Shown here piece by piece: positions 17,496-25,913 of a stretch of DNA of 64,000 bases. A model generated the notes under the pieces. That model searched no databases and was not told where the DNA came from. It was given only the letters and a program-made list of their open reading frames with translations. Position 1 is the first letter of the stretch; every line of letters starts with the position of its first letter. Made by a program: the position numbers and the translations under genes. The DNA is from RYN-230 sp963760405 (GTDB lineage Bacteria; Actinomycetota; Actinomycetes; Streptosporangiales; Streptosporangiaceae), in contig CAVXCV010000002.1 of assembly GCA_963760405.1 (NCBI GenBank), positions 682,001-746,000 of the forward strand, in the 5' to 3' direction.

Positions 17496-17963
17496 GTGGC
17501 CGGCGCTGGGCGCAGCCGCACCTACCTGCCGGTCCAGCCGGACGGGGCCGAGGTGCTGGCCACCGATGCCCGGGACCGGCCCGCCCTGCTGCTGCGCCGG
17601 GCCGGCCGTGGTGCGCTGGTCCTGTGCACCTACCCCGTCGAGCACATGTCGGCGGCCACTCCGGCCGTCAATCCCGGCGCGGTCACCGCGCTCTACGACG
17701 CGCTCGGCACTTTCGCCGGGGTGCGCCGGCCGGTCACCGTGGACGACCCGCGGGTGGCTGCCGACGTGCTGGTGCACTCCGACGGCAGCCACTTCTGCTG
17801 GCTGGTCAGCCACGCCGCGGAACCAGTCACGATCAAGCCCCAGCTCGCCTCCGGCACCCGGCTGGTCGCCCTGGACGGTACCCCGGGTAACGGCACGATC
17901 AGCCTGCAGCCGTTCGGCGTCGGTGTCTTCTGCCTCGACCGCTCGCCCGCGCTGCTCCCGTAG
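17496..17963 (+). pseudogene. C-terminal fragment of a glycoside hydrolase
   Basis: About 155 codons read like the C-terminal beta-domain of bacterial GH5-like/beta-galactosidase-like glycosidases. The visible pattern is DRPALLLRRAGRGALVLCTYPVEHM, then NPGAVTALYDALGTFAGVRRPVTVDDPRV, FCWLVSHAAEPVTIKPQL, and a closing PFGVGVFCLD. The catalytic barrel is absent; upstream sequence within 230 bp is already tRNA-Gln. No convincing ribosome binding site precedes the first Met. I read it as a truncated remnant. The family call is from general resemblance only. Confidence 0.45.
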
Positions 17964-18077
17964 TTAACGGCCCGCAACGAACCCCCGCACGTGGTGGCGG
18001 CGCTCGCCCGGCACCCAGCCCGAGCACCCGGCCACCCCCCGGCCCAGGACCCACCAGCCGCGGGCTGCGACGACTTA

Positions 18078-18138
18078 TCACGCGTTCCAGTCATGATCAC
18101 GAGTGGTTTGTCCAGAAATGTCCGTAGGGAACGCGTGA
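18078..18138. repeat. 11-bp inverted repeat downstream of FAH gene
   Basis: TCACGCGTTCC (18078-18088) is inverted exactly at 18128-18138 (GGAACGCGTGA) with 39 bases between. It lies just after the stop of the FAH-family gene. It could be a structured 3' end or a miniature inverted-repeat element; no target duplication is evident. Confidence 0.4.
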
Positions 18139-18163
18139 AAAGAAGGGATTCCGGCGCGGGCCG

Positions 18164-18979
18164 TTAGTCGCGGTTGACGACGGTGTTGGTGAGGGAGCCG
18201 ATGTTCTCGATACTCACGGACACCTCGTCGCCGTCCTCCAGCGGCCCGACCCCGGCCGGTGTCCCGGTGAGCAGCACATCGCCCGGCAGCAGCGTCATCA
18301 CCGAGGTCACGAACTCCACCAGCGCGGGCACGTCGTACAGCATCTCGGAGGTACGGGCCCGCTGCCGGGTCTCACCGTTGACCACCGTGGTGAGCAGCAG
18401 GTCAGCCGGGTCAACGTCGGTCTCGATCCACGGCCCGAGCGGGCAGAACGTGTCGAATCCCTTGGCCCGGGTCCATTGCCCGTCCCGGGCCTGCAGGTCC
18501 CGCGCGGTGACGTCGTTGGCGCAGGCGTAACCGAAGATGACCTCGGCTGCCTGGGCCGCGGGCACCTCCCGGCACAGCCGGCCGATGATCACGGCAAGCT
18601 CACCCTCGTAGTCAACCCGCTGGGTGAGCTTGACCGGGTAGGTGATCTGGTCCCGGTCGCCGACCACCGCGGTGGACGGCTTCAGGAAGAGCACTGGCTC
18701 CCCCGGCGGCTCCGTGCCCATTTCCCGGGCGTGCTCAGCGTAGTTCCGGCCGACCGCCACCACCTTGCTGGGCAGTACCGGGGCGAGCAGCCGCACCTCG
18801 CCGAGCGGGTAGGTGGTGCCGGTGAACTGGACGCCACCTTTGCCGGTGCCGAACGGATGGCCGCGCAGCTCGGCGATCACTGTCACCCCGGGCGTGCCAC
18901 CAGCGGCCCCGTCGGCCTGGGCTTCCCCGACAACGCCGTAAGCGACCTCTTCACCCCGGGCGTACCTCGCGATGCGCAT
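18164..18979 (-). CDS. fumarylacetoacetate hydrolase (FAH) family protein
   Basis: A 271-residue FAH-fold enzyme. The core motifs are VVAVGRNYAEHAREMG, FLKPSTAVVGDRDQI, the metal-binding VDYEGELAVIIGR, GYACANDVTARDLQ, WTRAKGFDTFCPLGPWI, and DVLLTGTPAGVGPLEDGD. Family members hydrolyse or isomerise 2-oxo acid C-C bonds, or decarboxylate oxaloacetate, with a divalent metal; the substrate here cannot be told. It is a single-domain, cytosolic protein. In Streptomyces, as I recall it, this gene neighbours gltX and the Glu/Gln tRNAs. Here the tRNAs are near but gltX is absent from the interval. Confidence 0.88.
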   Translation of the reverse strand: MRIARYARGEEVAYGVVGEAQADGAAGGTPGVTVIAELRGHPFGTGKGGVQFTGTTYPLGEVRLLAPVLPSKVVAVGRNYAEHAREMGTEPPGEPVLFLKPSTAVVGDRDQITYPVKLTQRVDYEGELAVIIGRLCREVPAAQAAEVIFGYACANDVTARDLQARDGQWTRAKGFDTFCPLGPWIETDVDPADLLLTTVVNGETRQRARTSEMLYDVPALVEFVTSVMTLLPGDVLLTGTPAGVGPLEDGDEVSVSIENIGSLTNTVVNRD

Positions 18980-19044
18980 CGCTCAACCTCACCACTGAGA
19001 GTTAGCTGATCCAGCCTGGGCGATCCCGCTGCCACGGTAGCCCG

Positions 19045-19290
19045 CTACTGCAGGTAGCCTTCGACCTCCGACACCGGGCGGCCGGTGGCGGCGGTGGGAT
19101 CCTCGCCGTACTCACGCCGCGCACGGCGCTGGCGCAGCAGGTCCCAGCACTGGTCCAGGGCTTCTTCGGCGGACCGCAGCTGGGCCCGTTCCTCGTCGGT
19201 GGACAGCTGGCCGGCGCCGACCTTCTCGCGCAGCTCGTGCTCGGTGCGGATCAGCTCATCGATACGGCCGAGGATCTCCTTATCGTCCAT
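19045..19290 (-). CDS. DUF2630 family protein
   Basis: An 81-residue, highly charged helical protein (DDKEILGRIDELIRTEHELR, EERAQLRSAEEALDQCWDLLRQRRARREYG, PVSEVEGYLQ at the end). This matches the actinobacterial DUF2630 family in length and sequence. No function is known; the sequence predicts a two-helix coiled coil. It lies 84 bp downstream of cimA on the same strand. Confidence 0.85.
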   Translation of the reverse strand: MDDKEILGRIDELIRTEHELREKVGAGQLSTDEERAQLRSAEEALDQCWDLLRQRRARREYGEDPTAATGRPVSEVEGYLQ

Positions 19291-19374
19291 GGGTCTTACC
19301 GTAAGGGGAACCGGCCCGTGCGCCGACCCGGGGCCGGCCTGCGGGCGGGGACGGTGATCACTCCCGGGACAGGC

Positions 19375-20982
19375 CTAGCTCTGCTCGGCCGGCAGGTGAC
19401 CGGCCCGGAGCAGCGCGTAGGTGACCGCCTCGGCCAGCGCGTGCCAGGAGGCGGCGATGATGTTCTCATCCACGCCCACGGTGCTCCACGCCCCGTCGGC
19501 CGCACCGGTGCCGTCGCTCGACTCGATCAGCACCCGGGTGACCGCCCCGGTGCCGTGCGAGCCTTCCAGGATGCGCACCTTGTAGTCGGCGAGCTCCAGC
19601 ATGGCCAGTTCCGGGTAGAGCCGCTCCAGCGCGAGGCGGAGCGCGTTGTCGAGCGCGTTGACCGGCCCGTTGCCCTCCCCGGTCGCGACGATCCGCTCGC
19701 CCTTGGCGTGCAGCTTGACGGTGGCCTCACTGACCACGTCGCGGCCGGCCCGCTGCTCCACGATGACCCGCCACGACTCCACCCGGAAGTGGCGCAGCGG
19801 CTCGCCCGCGAGCTCGTCACGGAGCAGCAGCTCGAACGACGCGTCCGCGGCCTCGAACGTGTATCCGCGGGCCTCCAGTTCCTTGACCCGGTTGACCACC
19901 CGGCCCACCGTGTCCTTGTCGCCGGACAGGTCGTAGCCGAGCTGCTTGCCCTTGATCTCCACCGAGGCGCGGCCGGCCATGTCGGACACCAGCATGCGCA
20001 TGTCGTTGCCCACGACGGCGGGGTCGATGTGCTGGTAGAGCATGGGGTCCACCTTGACCGCGGAGGCGTGCAGTCCCGCCTTGTGCGCGAACGCGGAGAA
20101 CCCGACATACGGCTGGTGGGTGCTGGGCGTGACGTTGGTGACCTCACTGATCGCGTGCGCGACCCGGCTCATCTCGGCCAGGCAGCCGTCCGGCAGCACG
20201 GTGCGGCCCTTCTTCAGCTGGAGCCCGGCCACGACGCTGAACAGGTTGGCGTTGCCCGCCCGCTCGCCGTATCCGTTGGCGCAGCCCTGCACGTGGGTGA
20301 CCCCGGCGTCCACCGCGACCAGGCTGTTGGCCACCGCGCAGGCGGTGTCGTCGTGGCAGTGGATGCCGAGGCGCGCGCCGGTGGACGCGGCGACCGCGGT
20401 CACCACGTCACCGAGCTCGCCGGGGAGCATGCCGCCGTTGGTGTCACAGAGCGCCACCACGTCCGCGCCAGCCTCGGCGGCCGTCCGGACCACCTCGAGC
20501 GCATAGGCCGGGTCGGACCGGTATCCGTCGAAGAAGTGCTCCGCGTCCAGGAACACCCGCTGGCCTTCAGCGCGCAGGTGACTGACGGTGTCCCGGATCA
20601 TCGCCAGGTTCTCTTCCAGGCTGGTGCGCAGGGCCAGCCGGACATGCCGGTCGTGACTCTTGGCGACAAGAGTCACGACCGGCGCCCCGGACTCGCGCAG
20701 GGCGGCGACCTGGGGGTCGTCGGCCGCCTGCACGCCGGGCCGGCGGGTCGCGCCGAACGCGGCGAGCTGCGCGTGCCTGAGGTCTAGTTCGGTACGGGCG
20801 CGCCGGAAGAACTCGGTGTCCTTGGGGATCGCCCCGGGCCAGCCGCCCTCGATGAAGCCAACGCCGAACTCGTCGAGCCGGCGCGCGATGGCCAGCTTGT
20901 CGGCGACGCTGAGGGTCAGCCCTTCCTGCTGGGCCCCATCGCGCAGCGTGGTGTCGTAGACATGGAACACATCGTCGGGCAT
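19375..20982 (-). CDS. cimA: (R)-citramalate synthase
   Basis: A 535-residue DRE-TIM metallolyase that condenses pyruvate and acetyl-CoA to (R)-citramalate, the threonine-independent route to 2-oxobutyrate for isoleucine. The N-terminal YDTTLRDGAQQEGL carries the catalytic Arg/Asp and metal ligand, and GIHCHDDTACAVANS gives the two His ligands. FSAFAHKAGLHASAV follows in the linker, with a LeuA-type allosteric domain in the last 130 residues. Length and C-terminal domain fit CimA rather than homocitrate synthase; 2-isopropylmalate synthase is the main alternative but normally differs in the N-terminal motifs. ATG 20982 is the first codon of the conserved region. An Ile-codon leader peptide and terminator lie upstream, so isoleucine-responsive attenuation is likely. 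Confidence 0.88.
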   Translation of the reverse strand: MPDDVFHVYDTTLRDGAQQEGLTLSVADKLAIARRLDEFGVGFIEGGWPGAIPKDTEFFRRARTELDLRHAQLAAFGATRRPGVQAADDPQVAALRESGAPVVTLVAKSHDRHVRLALRTSLEENLAMIRDTVSHLRAEGQRVFLDAEHFFDGYRSDPAYALEVVRTAAEAGADVVALCDTNGGMLPGELGDVVTAVAASTGARLGIHCHDDTACAVANSLVAVDAGVTHVQGCANGYGERAGNANLFSVVAGLQLKKGRTVLPDGCLAEMSRVAHAISEVTNVTPSTHQPYVGFSAFAHKAGLHASAVKVDPMLYQHIDPAVVGNDMRMLVSDMAGRASVEIKGKQLGYDLSGDKDTVGRVVNRVKELEARGYTFEAADASFELLLRDELAGEPLRHFRVESWRVIVEQRAGRDVVSEATVKLHAKGERIVATGEGNGPVNALDNALRLALERLYPELAMLELADYKVRILEGSHGTGAVTRVLIESSDGTGAADGAWSTVGVDENIIAASWHALAEAVTYALLRAGHLPAEQS

Positions 20983-21055
20983 TGGTCTCGTCCGTCCCTT
21001 GTGGCTATCTGCTGCCTGGCTGTGGTGCCTGTCGTCGCCGCGTCCGCAAAACAAA

Positions 21056-21082
21056 AGACCCCTCGCAACATGCGAGAGGTCT
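21056..21082 (-). terminator. attenuator terminator of cimA leader
   Basis: On the minus strand AGACCTCTCGC pairs with GCGAGGGGTCT (one G-U pair, 5-base loop), followed by TTTGTTTTG. It is an intrinsic terminator 74 bp before the cimA start. An adjacent 11-bp stem (21083-21093 with 21119-21129) overlaps the leader peptide codons and could switch this terminator. Confidence 0.75.
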
Positions 21083-21113
21083 GCGCGTCGGCATGCGGCC
21101 TGGCCGCCCTAAC

Positions 21114-21158
21114 TTAGGTGCCGACGCGCCCGCCGATAATAATCCGGCCGAACGTCAT
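21114..21158 (-). CDS. cimA leader peptide (Ile-rich)
   Basis: A 14-codon frame, MTFGRIIIGGRVGT, with three consecutive Ile codons (ATT ATT ATC at 21143-21135). It ends in TAA 32 bases before the terminator hairpin. Codons 10-13 are part of a perfect 11-bp inverted repeat with 21083-21093. Ribosome stalling at the Ile codons when Ile-tRNA is scarce would cover that arm and should alter folding of the downstream terminator. The ribosome binding site is weak. This is what a leader of an isoleucine-pathway enzyme should look like, but translation is not shown by sequence alone. Confidence 0.7.
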   Translation of the reverse strand: MTFGRIIIGGRVGT

Positions 21159-21270
21159 GACAGCAAGTGTGCCACACCCCAGGACCGCGCCGTGTCGGAA
21201 CCCCCGATCAGTGATCACGGAGCGGACACACGGCCGGTACCCGTGCGGTGCCGGCCGCCCCGCGAGACCC

Positions 21271-22386
21271 TCAGCAGACCTTGTAGACCCAGCCGTGCGG
21301 ATCGGGCCGGCTCCCGTACTGGATGCCGACGAGTTCCTCGCGCAGCCGCATGGTCACCGGGCCAGGGGTGCCGTCGCCGATGACCCACTCGCCGGTAGCG
21401 CTCTTGACCTTGCCCACCGGGGTGATCACCGCGGCGGTACCGCAGGCAAACACCTCGGTCAGCTCCCCGGATGCGCAGCCGGCCCGCCACTGATCCACCG
21501 AGATCCTGCCTTCCTCGGTGGGGAAGCCGAGGTCCGGACCGAGCTTGAGGAGGGAGTCGCGGGTGATTCCGGGCAGCATGGTCCCGGTCAGTGCGGGCGT
21601 CATGATCCGCGCCTGCGGGCCTGAGCCGTAGACGAAGAACAGGTTCATCCCGCCCATCTCCTCGACCCACCGGCGTTCCACCGCGTCCAGCCAGACCACC
21701 TGGTCGCAGCCGTTGTTCACGGCCTGGATCTGGCCGGCGAAGGCGGCCGCGTAGTTGCCGCCGCACTTGGCCTCGCCGGTACCGCCTGGCGCGGCCCGGG
21801 TGTACTCGGCGGACAGCCAGACGGACACCGGCCGGATCCCGCCGCTGAAGTAGGCGGCGGCCGGCGACGCGATGACCGTGTACAGGTACGACGACGAGGG
21901 CTGGTTCACGCCGAGCCCGCGCTGCGTGGCGATCATGAAGGGCCGCAGGTAGAGGCTGTGCCCCTCGGTGGTCGGGACCCAGCCGCGGTCCTGGCTGACC
22001 AGCAGCTCGATGGACCGCAGAAAGGCCTGCTCCGGCAGTTCCGGCATGGCCAGCCGGACCGCGGACCGGTTGAACCGGGCTGCGTTGGCCTGCGGCCGGA
22101 AGGCCACGATGGGACCGCCCGCCTGCCGGTAAGCCTTCAGGCCCTCGAAGATCTCCTGCGCGTAGTGGAAGACGGAGGTGGCCGGCTCCAGCATGATCGG
22201 CCCGTAACTCTCCAGCCTCCCGTCGTGCCAGCCCTCCTCCGCGGTCCACCGGAGCGTGACCATGTGATCAGTGAATACCTGCCCGAATCCCGGGCTCGCC
22301 AGGATCTGGTCCCGCTGCGCCGCCGCAATGGGGTCAGCACTGGCGCGGACGTCGAAAGCGATCTCGGTGCTCGGGCTTGCCGTCAT
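21271..22386 (-). CDS. ilvE: branched-chain amino acid aminotransferase
   Basis: A 371-residue fold-type IV PLP enzyme that carries out the last transamination to Val, Leu and Ile. The family blocks are visible: FGQVFTDHMVTLRWTAEEGW, ATSVFHYAQEIFEGLKAYR, FRPQANAARFNRSA, GTGEAKCGGNYAAAFAGQ, MGGMNLFFVYG, and ELTEVFACGTAAVITPVG near the end. These match the longer, mammalian-like BCAT subgroup common in actinobacteria. ATG 22386 is preceded by GAGAGGACC. The gene lies between leuB and cimA in the same orientation, consistent with a branched-chain amino acid locus. Confidence 0.95.
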   Translation of the reverse strand: MTASPSTEIAFDVRASADPIAAAQRDQILASPGFGQVFTDHMVTLRWTAEEGWHDGRLESYGPIMLEPATSVFHYAQEIFEGLKAYRQAGGPIVAFRPQANAARFNRSAVRLAMPELPEQAFLRSIELLVSQDRGWVPTTEGHSLYLRPFMIATQRGLGVNQPSSSYLYTVIASPAAAYFSGGIRPVSVWLSAEYTRAAPGGTGEAKCGGNYAAAFAGQIQAVNNGCDQVVWLDAVERRWVEEMGGMNLFFVYGSGPQARIMTPALTGTMLPGITRDSLLKLGPDLGFPTEEGRISVDQWRAGCASGELTEVFACGTAAVITPVGKVKSATGEWVIGDGTPGPVTMRLREELVGIQYGSRPDPHGWVYKVC

Positions 22387-22613
22387 CACAGGTCCTCTCT
22401 TTCCCCGGCATGGCCGGGTCTCGCGGACGGGGCCCCGTTGCCCCGCCAGGGCGGCGCCACAGCGGGCCACCGCACCGCACTCTTATTCTCCCCGCCCGCA
22501 GCCGGGGCTGATGTCCCGCCCGCCGCGCCAAGCCGCGCAGCGGGTGTCTCACCGCAGGCGCGCCCGCAGGCCGGCCTGCGGGGCGCACCAGGCGGGCCCG
22601 GCAGGGCCGCGCC

Positions 22614-23660
22614 CTAGCCGGCTACTCGCTCGGCGATGTCGTCGCCGATCTCCGGCGTCACCCGGGCCGCCCAGGCGCCCTGGCGCTCCACCAGGTCGTC
22701 GGCCACGGCCTGCTCGATCCGGGCGGCTTCCGCGGCCAGGCCCAGGTGCTGGCAGAGCATGGCCGCGGACAGGATCGCCGCTGTCGGGTCGGCCTTCTGC
22801 TTGCCGGCGATGTCTGGCGCGCTGCCGTGCACCGGTTCGAACATGCTCGGCGCCGTCCGCTCCGGGTTGATGTTCCCGCTCGCGGCGAGCCCGATGCCGC
22901 CCGCCACGGCCGCACCAAGGTCGGTCAGGATGTCACCGAACAGGTTGTCGGTGACCACCACATCGAACCGCTCCGGCTGGGTCACCAGGTACATGCAGGC
23001 CGCGTCCACGTGACAGTAGTCCACGGCGATGCCGGGGAACTCCTGGGCGACCGCCTCCATCGTGCGGTGCCACAGGTCTCCGGCGTAGGCCAGCACGTTG
23101 GTCTTGTGCACCAGGGTCAGCTTGCGGGCTGACCGCTCGGCCGCGCGGGCAAAGGCGTACCGCACCACCCGGTTCACCCCGAACGCCGTGTTCAGGCTCT
23201 CCTGGGTGGCCACTTCCTCGGGGGTGCCCTTGCGCAGCACCCCGCCGGCGCCCGCGTACGGGCCCTCGGTCCCCTCCCGGACCACCAGCATGTTGACCAG
23301 CTCCGGCCGGACATCAGCCAGCGGCGTGGCCACGCCCGGATAGAGCCGGACCGGGCGCAGGTTGACGTACTGGTCCAGCTCGAACCGGAGCCGGAGCAGC
23401 AGACCGCGCTCCAGCACGCCGCTGGGCACGGTCGGGTCGCCCACTGCGCCGAGCAGGATCGCGTCCTGGGCCCGGATTTCTTCCAGCACGGAATCAGGCA
23501 GCGTCTCGCTGGTGCGGTGCCAGCGCTGCGCGCCGAGATCGTAGCTGGTGTCGTCGATGGCGATATTGGCGGCCGCGAGGACCTTGAGCGCCTCGGTCAC
23601 GACCTCAGGGCCGATGCCGTCGCCGCCGATCACCGCGAGCCTGATCGCAGAAGATGCCAT
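22614..23660 (-). CDS. leuB: 3-isopropylmalate dehydrogenase
   Basis: A 348-residue NAD-dependent beta-decarboxylating dehydrogenase of leucine synthesis. The N-terminus RLAVIGGDGIGPEVVTEALKVL, the substrate-binding RFELDQYVNLRPVRLYPG, NMLVVREGTEGPYAG, FDVVVTDNLFGDILTDLGAA with the metal Asp residues, and MFEPVHGSAPDIAGK for NAD are all present. The start at 23660 lies nine bases after a small frame (23670-23858) whose stop region carries an AGG, suggesting coupling. Confidence 0.95.
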   Translation of the reverse strand: MASSAIRLAVIGGDGIGPEVVTEALKVLAAANIAIDDTSYDLGAQRWHRTSETLPDSVLEEIRAQDAILLGAVGDPTVPSGVLERGLLLRLRFELDQYVNLRPVRLYPGVATPLADVRPELVNMLVVREGTEGPYAGAGGVLRKGTPEEVATQESLNTAFGVNRVVRYAFARAAERSARKLTLVHKTNVLAYAGDLWHRTMEAVAQEFPGIAVDYCHVDAACMYLVTQPERFDVVVTDNLFGDILTDLGAAVAGGIGLAASGNINPERTAPSMFEPVHGSAPDIAGKQKADPTAAILSAAMLCQHLGLAAEAARIEQAVADDLVERQGAWAARVTPEIGDDIAERVAG

Positions 23661-23669
23661 GCGCGTACC

Positions 23670-23858
23670 TTACTGGGCAGCTGCCTTGACTGACTGGCCT
23701 CCGTTATCCCGCCGGTCGAGGGCTACCTGGAGCGCGGCCGCCGCAGGCGCGGCAGGCACGGCGCGGGCCGCAGGTTCGTCACGGAGGTCACGGAAGTCGG
23801 GGAAATCACCATGGTCAGCGGCGTCGCCGCGCTGATTCCACGGGTACATGTCATACAC
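23670..23858 (-). CDS. small hypothetical protein upstream of leuB
   Basis: A 62-codon frame beginning MYDMYPWNQRGDAADHGDF. The first half is acidic and aromatic, the second half is Ala-rich (PAAPAAAALQVALDRRDN). Third codon positions are largely G/C like neighbouring genes. Its TAA stop is nine bases before the leuB ATG. I do not recognise the family. It could be a genuine small protein co-translated with leuB or an upstream regulatory frame; there is no run of Leu codons, so it is not an obvious attenuator peptide. Confidence 0.45.
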   Translation of the reverse strand: MYDMYPWNQRGDAADHGDFPDFRDLRDEPAARAVPAAPAAAALQVALDRRDNGGQSVKAAAQ

Positions 23859-23914
23859 GGCCTGGTCTCCGGTGCTTCGTCATTCCTGGTGGGCGGACTT
23901 ACGGCCAGCACCGC

Positions 23915-24064
23915 TAGCCGTAGCGGGTGGCCGGCCTGCCCTGATCAGGCCCCGCTACGGCTAAGGATGGATACGAAGCGCCACATATTGTTGGACATCC
24001 TAGTACCTAGACCGGCGGCTGTCGCCTGTGGAACGGATCTGTCTCGCATCCTGAGACAGATCCG
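23915..24064. repeat. two strong stem-loops between serA and leuB
   Basis: TAGCCGTAGCGGG (23915-23927) is inverted exactly at 23951-23963, with an inner GGCCTG/CAGGCC stem in the 23-base spacer. CGGATCTGTCTC (24034-24045) is inverted exactly at 24053-24064 with a 7-base loop. Neither has a U-tract. They probably end serA-side transcription or insulate leuB. Apart from these and the small frame next to leuB, the 23.66-24.15 kb interval shows nothing else. Confidence 0.55.
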
Positions 24065-24084
24065 CTGGACAGGGTGGTGGTCTC

Positions 24085-24166
24085 GAGCGCGTCCAGCGGC
24101 CCTGGAGTCGCGTCCAGCGGTCCTGGAGTACCGCCTGGCGGTCCTGGAGCGCGTCTAGCGGTCCTC
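24085..24166. repeat. 20-21 bp tandem repeat spanning the serA stop codon
   Basis: Four imperfect units of 20, 21, 21 and 20 bp (24085-24104, 24105-24125, 24126-24146, 24147-24166) share GAGnnGCGTCCAGCGGTCCTG. The last unit contains the final serA codons and its stop (24155-24157), so the gene's 3' end has been amplified downstream. Confidence 0.8.
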
Positions 24167-25747
24167 GAGATCGACAGTCCGGCCGACCACGGCGCCGATC
24201 GTGGAGGAGATGTCGTCCAGCACCACCGCGGGGATGGCCGAGTCCACGGACAGCACGATCAGCGCGTGGCCGCCCCGCGCGTCCCGGCACACCTGCATGC
24301 CCGCGATGTTGATGCCCTCGCTGCCCAGGATCTGGCCGACCGTGCCGACCACACCCGGCCGGTCGGTGTAGGTGAGGAACACCATGTGGTCCGCGGGGGC
24401 GATCTCCATCTCGAAGCCGTTGACCTCGATCAGCTTCTCGTGCTGCCGCCGGCCGGTGAGGGTGCCGCCGACCGACACGACCTGGCCATCCGGCATGATC
24501 CCGCGCAGCGTGACCAGGTTCCGCCAGTCCGGGCTCTCCGTGTCGGTGACCAGGCTGACTTCCACCCCCCGCTCGCTGGCCAGCAGCGGGGCGTTCACGT
24601 AGGTGACCGCGGCCTCGACCACGTCCGCGAACACGCCCTTGAGCGCGGCGAGCTGGAGCACCCGCACGTCGCGGCCGGCGATCTCGCCGCGTACCTCGAC
24701 ATCGATCCGCGCGGCCATGCTGCCGGCCAGCGCGGTGAAGATGCGGCCCAGCTTCTCCGCCAGCGGCAGCCCGGGCTTGACGTCCTCGTCAACCGCCCCG
24801 CCCTGTACGTTGACCGCGTCCGGCACGAACTCCCCGGCCAGCGCCAGCCGGACCGACCGGGCCACCTGGGTGCCGGCCTTCTCCTGCGCCTCGTCCGTGC
24901 TCGCGCCCAGGTGCGGGGTGGCGACCACGGACGGGATCGCCAGCAGCGGGTTCGCAGTGGCAGGCTCGGTGCTGAAGACGTCGATGCCCGCCCCGGCCAC
25001 CCGGCCGTCCTTCAGCGCCAGCACCAGCGCGTGCTCATCCACGATGCCCCCCCGGGCCGCGTTCACGATCCGCAGGCCCGGCTTGACCTGGTGCAGTTCC
25101 TTGTCCCCGATGAGGCCGACCGTCTCGGCGTTCCTGGGCAGGTGCACGGTGATGAAGTCCGCCTCGGCCAGGAGTTCGTCCAGGCTGGCCAGGCGCACGC
25201 CGAGCTGGGCGGCCCGGGCCGCGGGCACGTACGGGTCGTAGGCCACGACCTGCATGCCGAACGAGGCGAGCCGCTCGGCCACGAGCACGCCGATCCGGCC
25301 CAGCCCCAGGATGCCCAGCACCTTGCCCTGCAGCTCGACTCCGGTGAACGCGGACCGCTTCCACTCCCCCGCCTTGAGCGAGGCAGCTGCCTGCGGCACG
25401 TTCCGGGCCACCGCGAGCAGCAGGCCGACCGCGTGCTCGGCCGCGCTGACGATGTTGGAGGTGGGCGCGTTCACCACCATCACGCCCGCCTTGGTCGCAG
25501 CCTCGACGTCCACGTTGTCCAGGCCCACGCCCGCCCGGGCGACCACCCGGAGCCGGGGCGCATGCGCCAGGGCCTCGGCGTCGACCCTGGTGGCACTGCG
25601 CACGATGACCGCGTCCGCATCAGCGAGCGCGGGCAGCAGCTCGGCGCGGTCCGCGCCGTTCACCTGGCGCACCGTGAAGTCGGACTCCAGCTGCGCGACC
25701 GCGGCTGGGGAGAGTTCCTCGGCGATGAGGACGATGGGTGCAGGCAC
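24155..25747 (-). CDS. serA: D-3-phosphoglycerate dehydrogenase
   Basis: A 530-residue enzyme oxidising 3-phosphoglycerate to 3-phosphohydroxypyruvate, the first step of serine synthesis. The NAD-binding GILGLGRIGVLVAERLASFG, NAARGGIVDEHAL with the catalytic Arg, and the later Glu and His (VVATPHLGAST) are present. The long C-terminal half holds the intervening (ASB) domain and an ACT domain (VVGTVGQILGSEGINIAGMQV), the serine-sensing form found in Mycobacterium and Streptomyces. GTG 25747 is preceded by GAGGGG. The C-terminus VDLEDR lies in a tandem repeat that continues past the stop. Confidence 0.95.
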   Translation of the reverse strand: MPAPIVLIAEELSPAAVAQLESDFTVRQVNGADRAELLPALADADAVIVRSATRVDAEALAHAPRLRVVARAGVGLDNVDVEAATKAGVMVVNAPTSNIVSAAEHAVGLLLAVARNVPQAAASLKAGEWKRSAFTGVELQGKVLGILGLGRIGVLVAERLASFGMQVVAYDPYVPAARAAQLGVRLASLDELLAEADFITVHLPRNAETVGLIGDKELHQVKPGLRIVNAARGGIVDEHALVLALKDGRVAGAGIDVFSTEPATANPLLAIPSVVATPHLGASTDEAQEKAGTQVARSVRLALAGEFVPDAVNVQGGAVDEDVKPGLPLAEKLGRIFTALAGSMAARIDVEVRGEIAGRDVRVLQLAALKGVFADVVEAAVTYVNAPLLASERGVEVSLVTDTESPDWRNLVTLRGIMPDGQVVSVGGTLTGRRQHEKLIEVNGFEMEIAPADHMVFLTYTDRPGVVGTVGQILGSEGINIAGMQVCRDARGGHALIVLSVDSAIPAVVLDDISSTIGAVVGRTVDLEDR

Positions 25748-25849
25748 AGTGGTGGCCCCTCACGACGGACAGCGGAAAGCTCAGTCTAGCGAAGCTTGTG
25801 AAACCATTCACGAATCGCACAACCGTGCGCCCGACGGACCGTACCAGCA

Positions 25850-25899
25850 GCAGTGCGGTACATTTCGGGCCGCGCGCGACACCTTATGTACCGCACTGC
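25850..25899. repeat. 14-bp inverted repeat upstream of serA
   Basis: GCAGTGCGGTACAT (25850-25863) is inverted exactly at 25886-25899 with 22 bases between. It lies 100-150 bp upstream of the serA start. It could be an operator, or part of a structured leader or insulator next to the ilvC terminator. Confidence 0.5.
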
Positions 25900-25913
25900 C
25901 GGGCTACACCCAC

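Noticed and set aside
19237..20787. Long plus-strand frame opposite cimA
   Set aside because: Val/Gly/His/Arg-rich shadow of the cimA coding strand.
23915..24064. Riboswitch or T-box upstream of leuB
   Set aside because: Hairpins lack conserved riboswitch or T-box sequences and lie too far from the leuB start with a small frame between.
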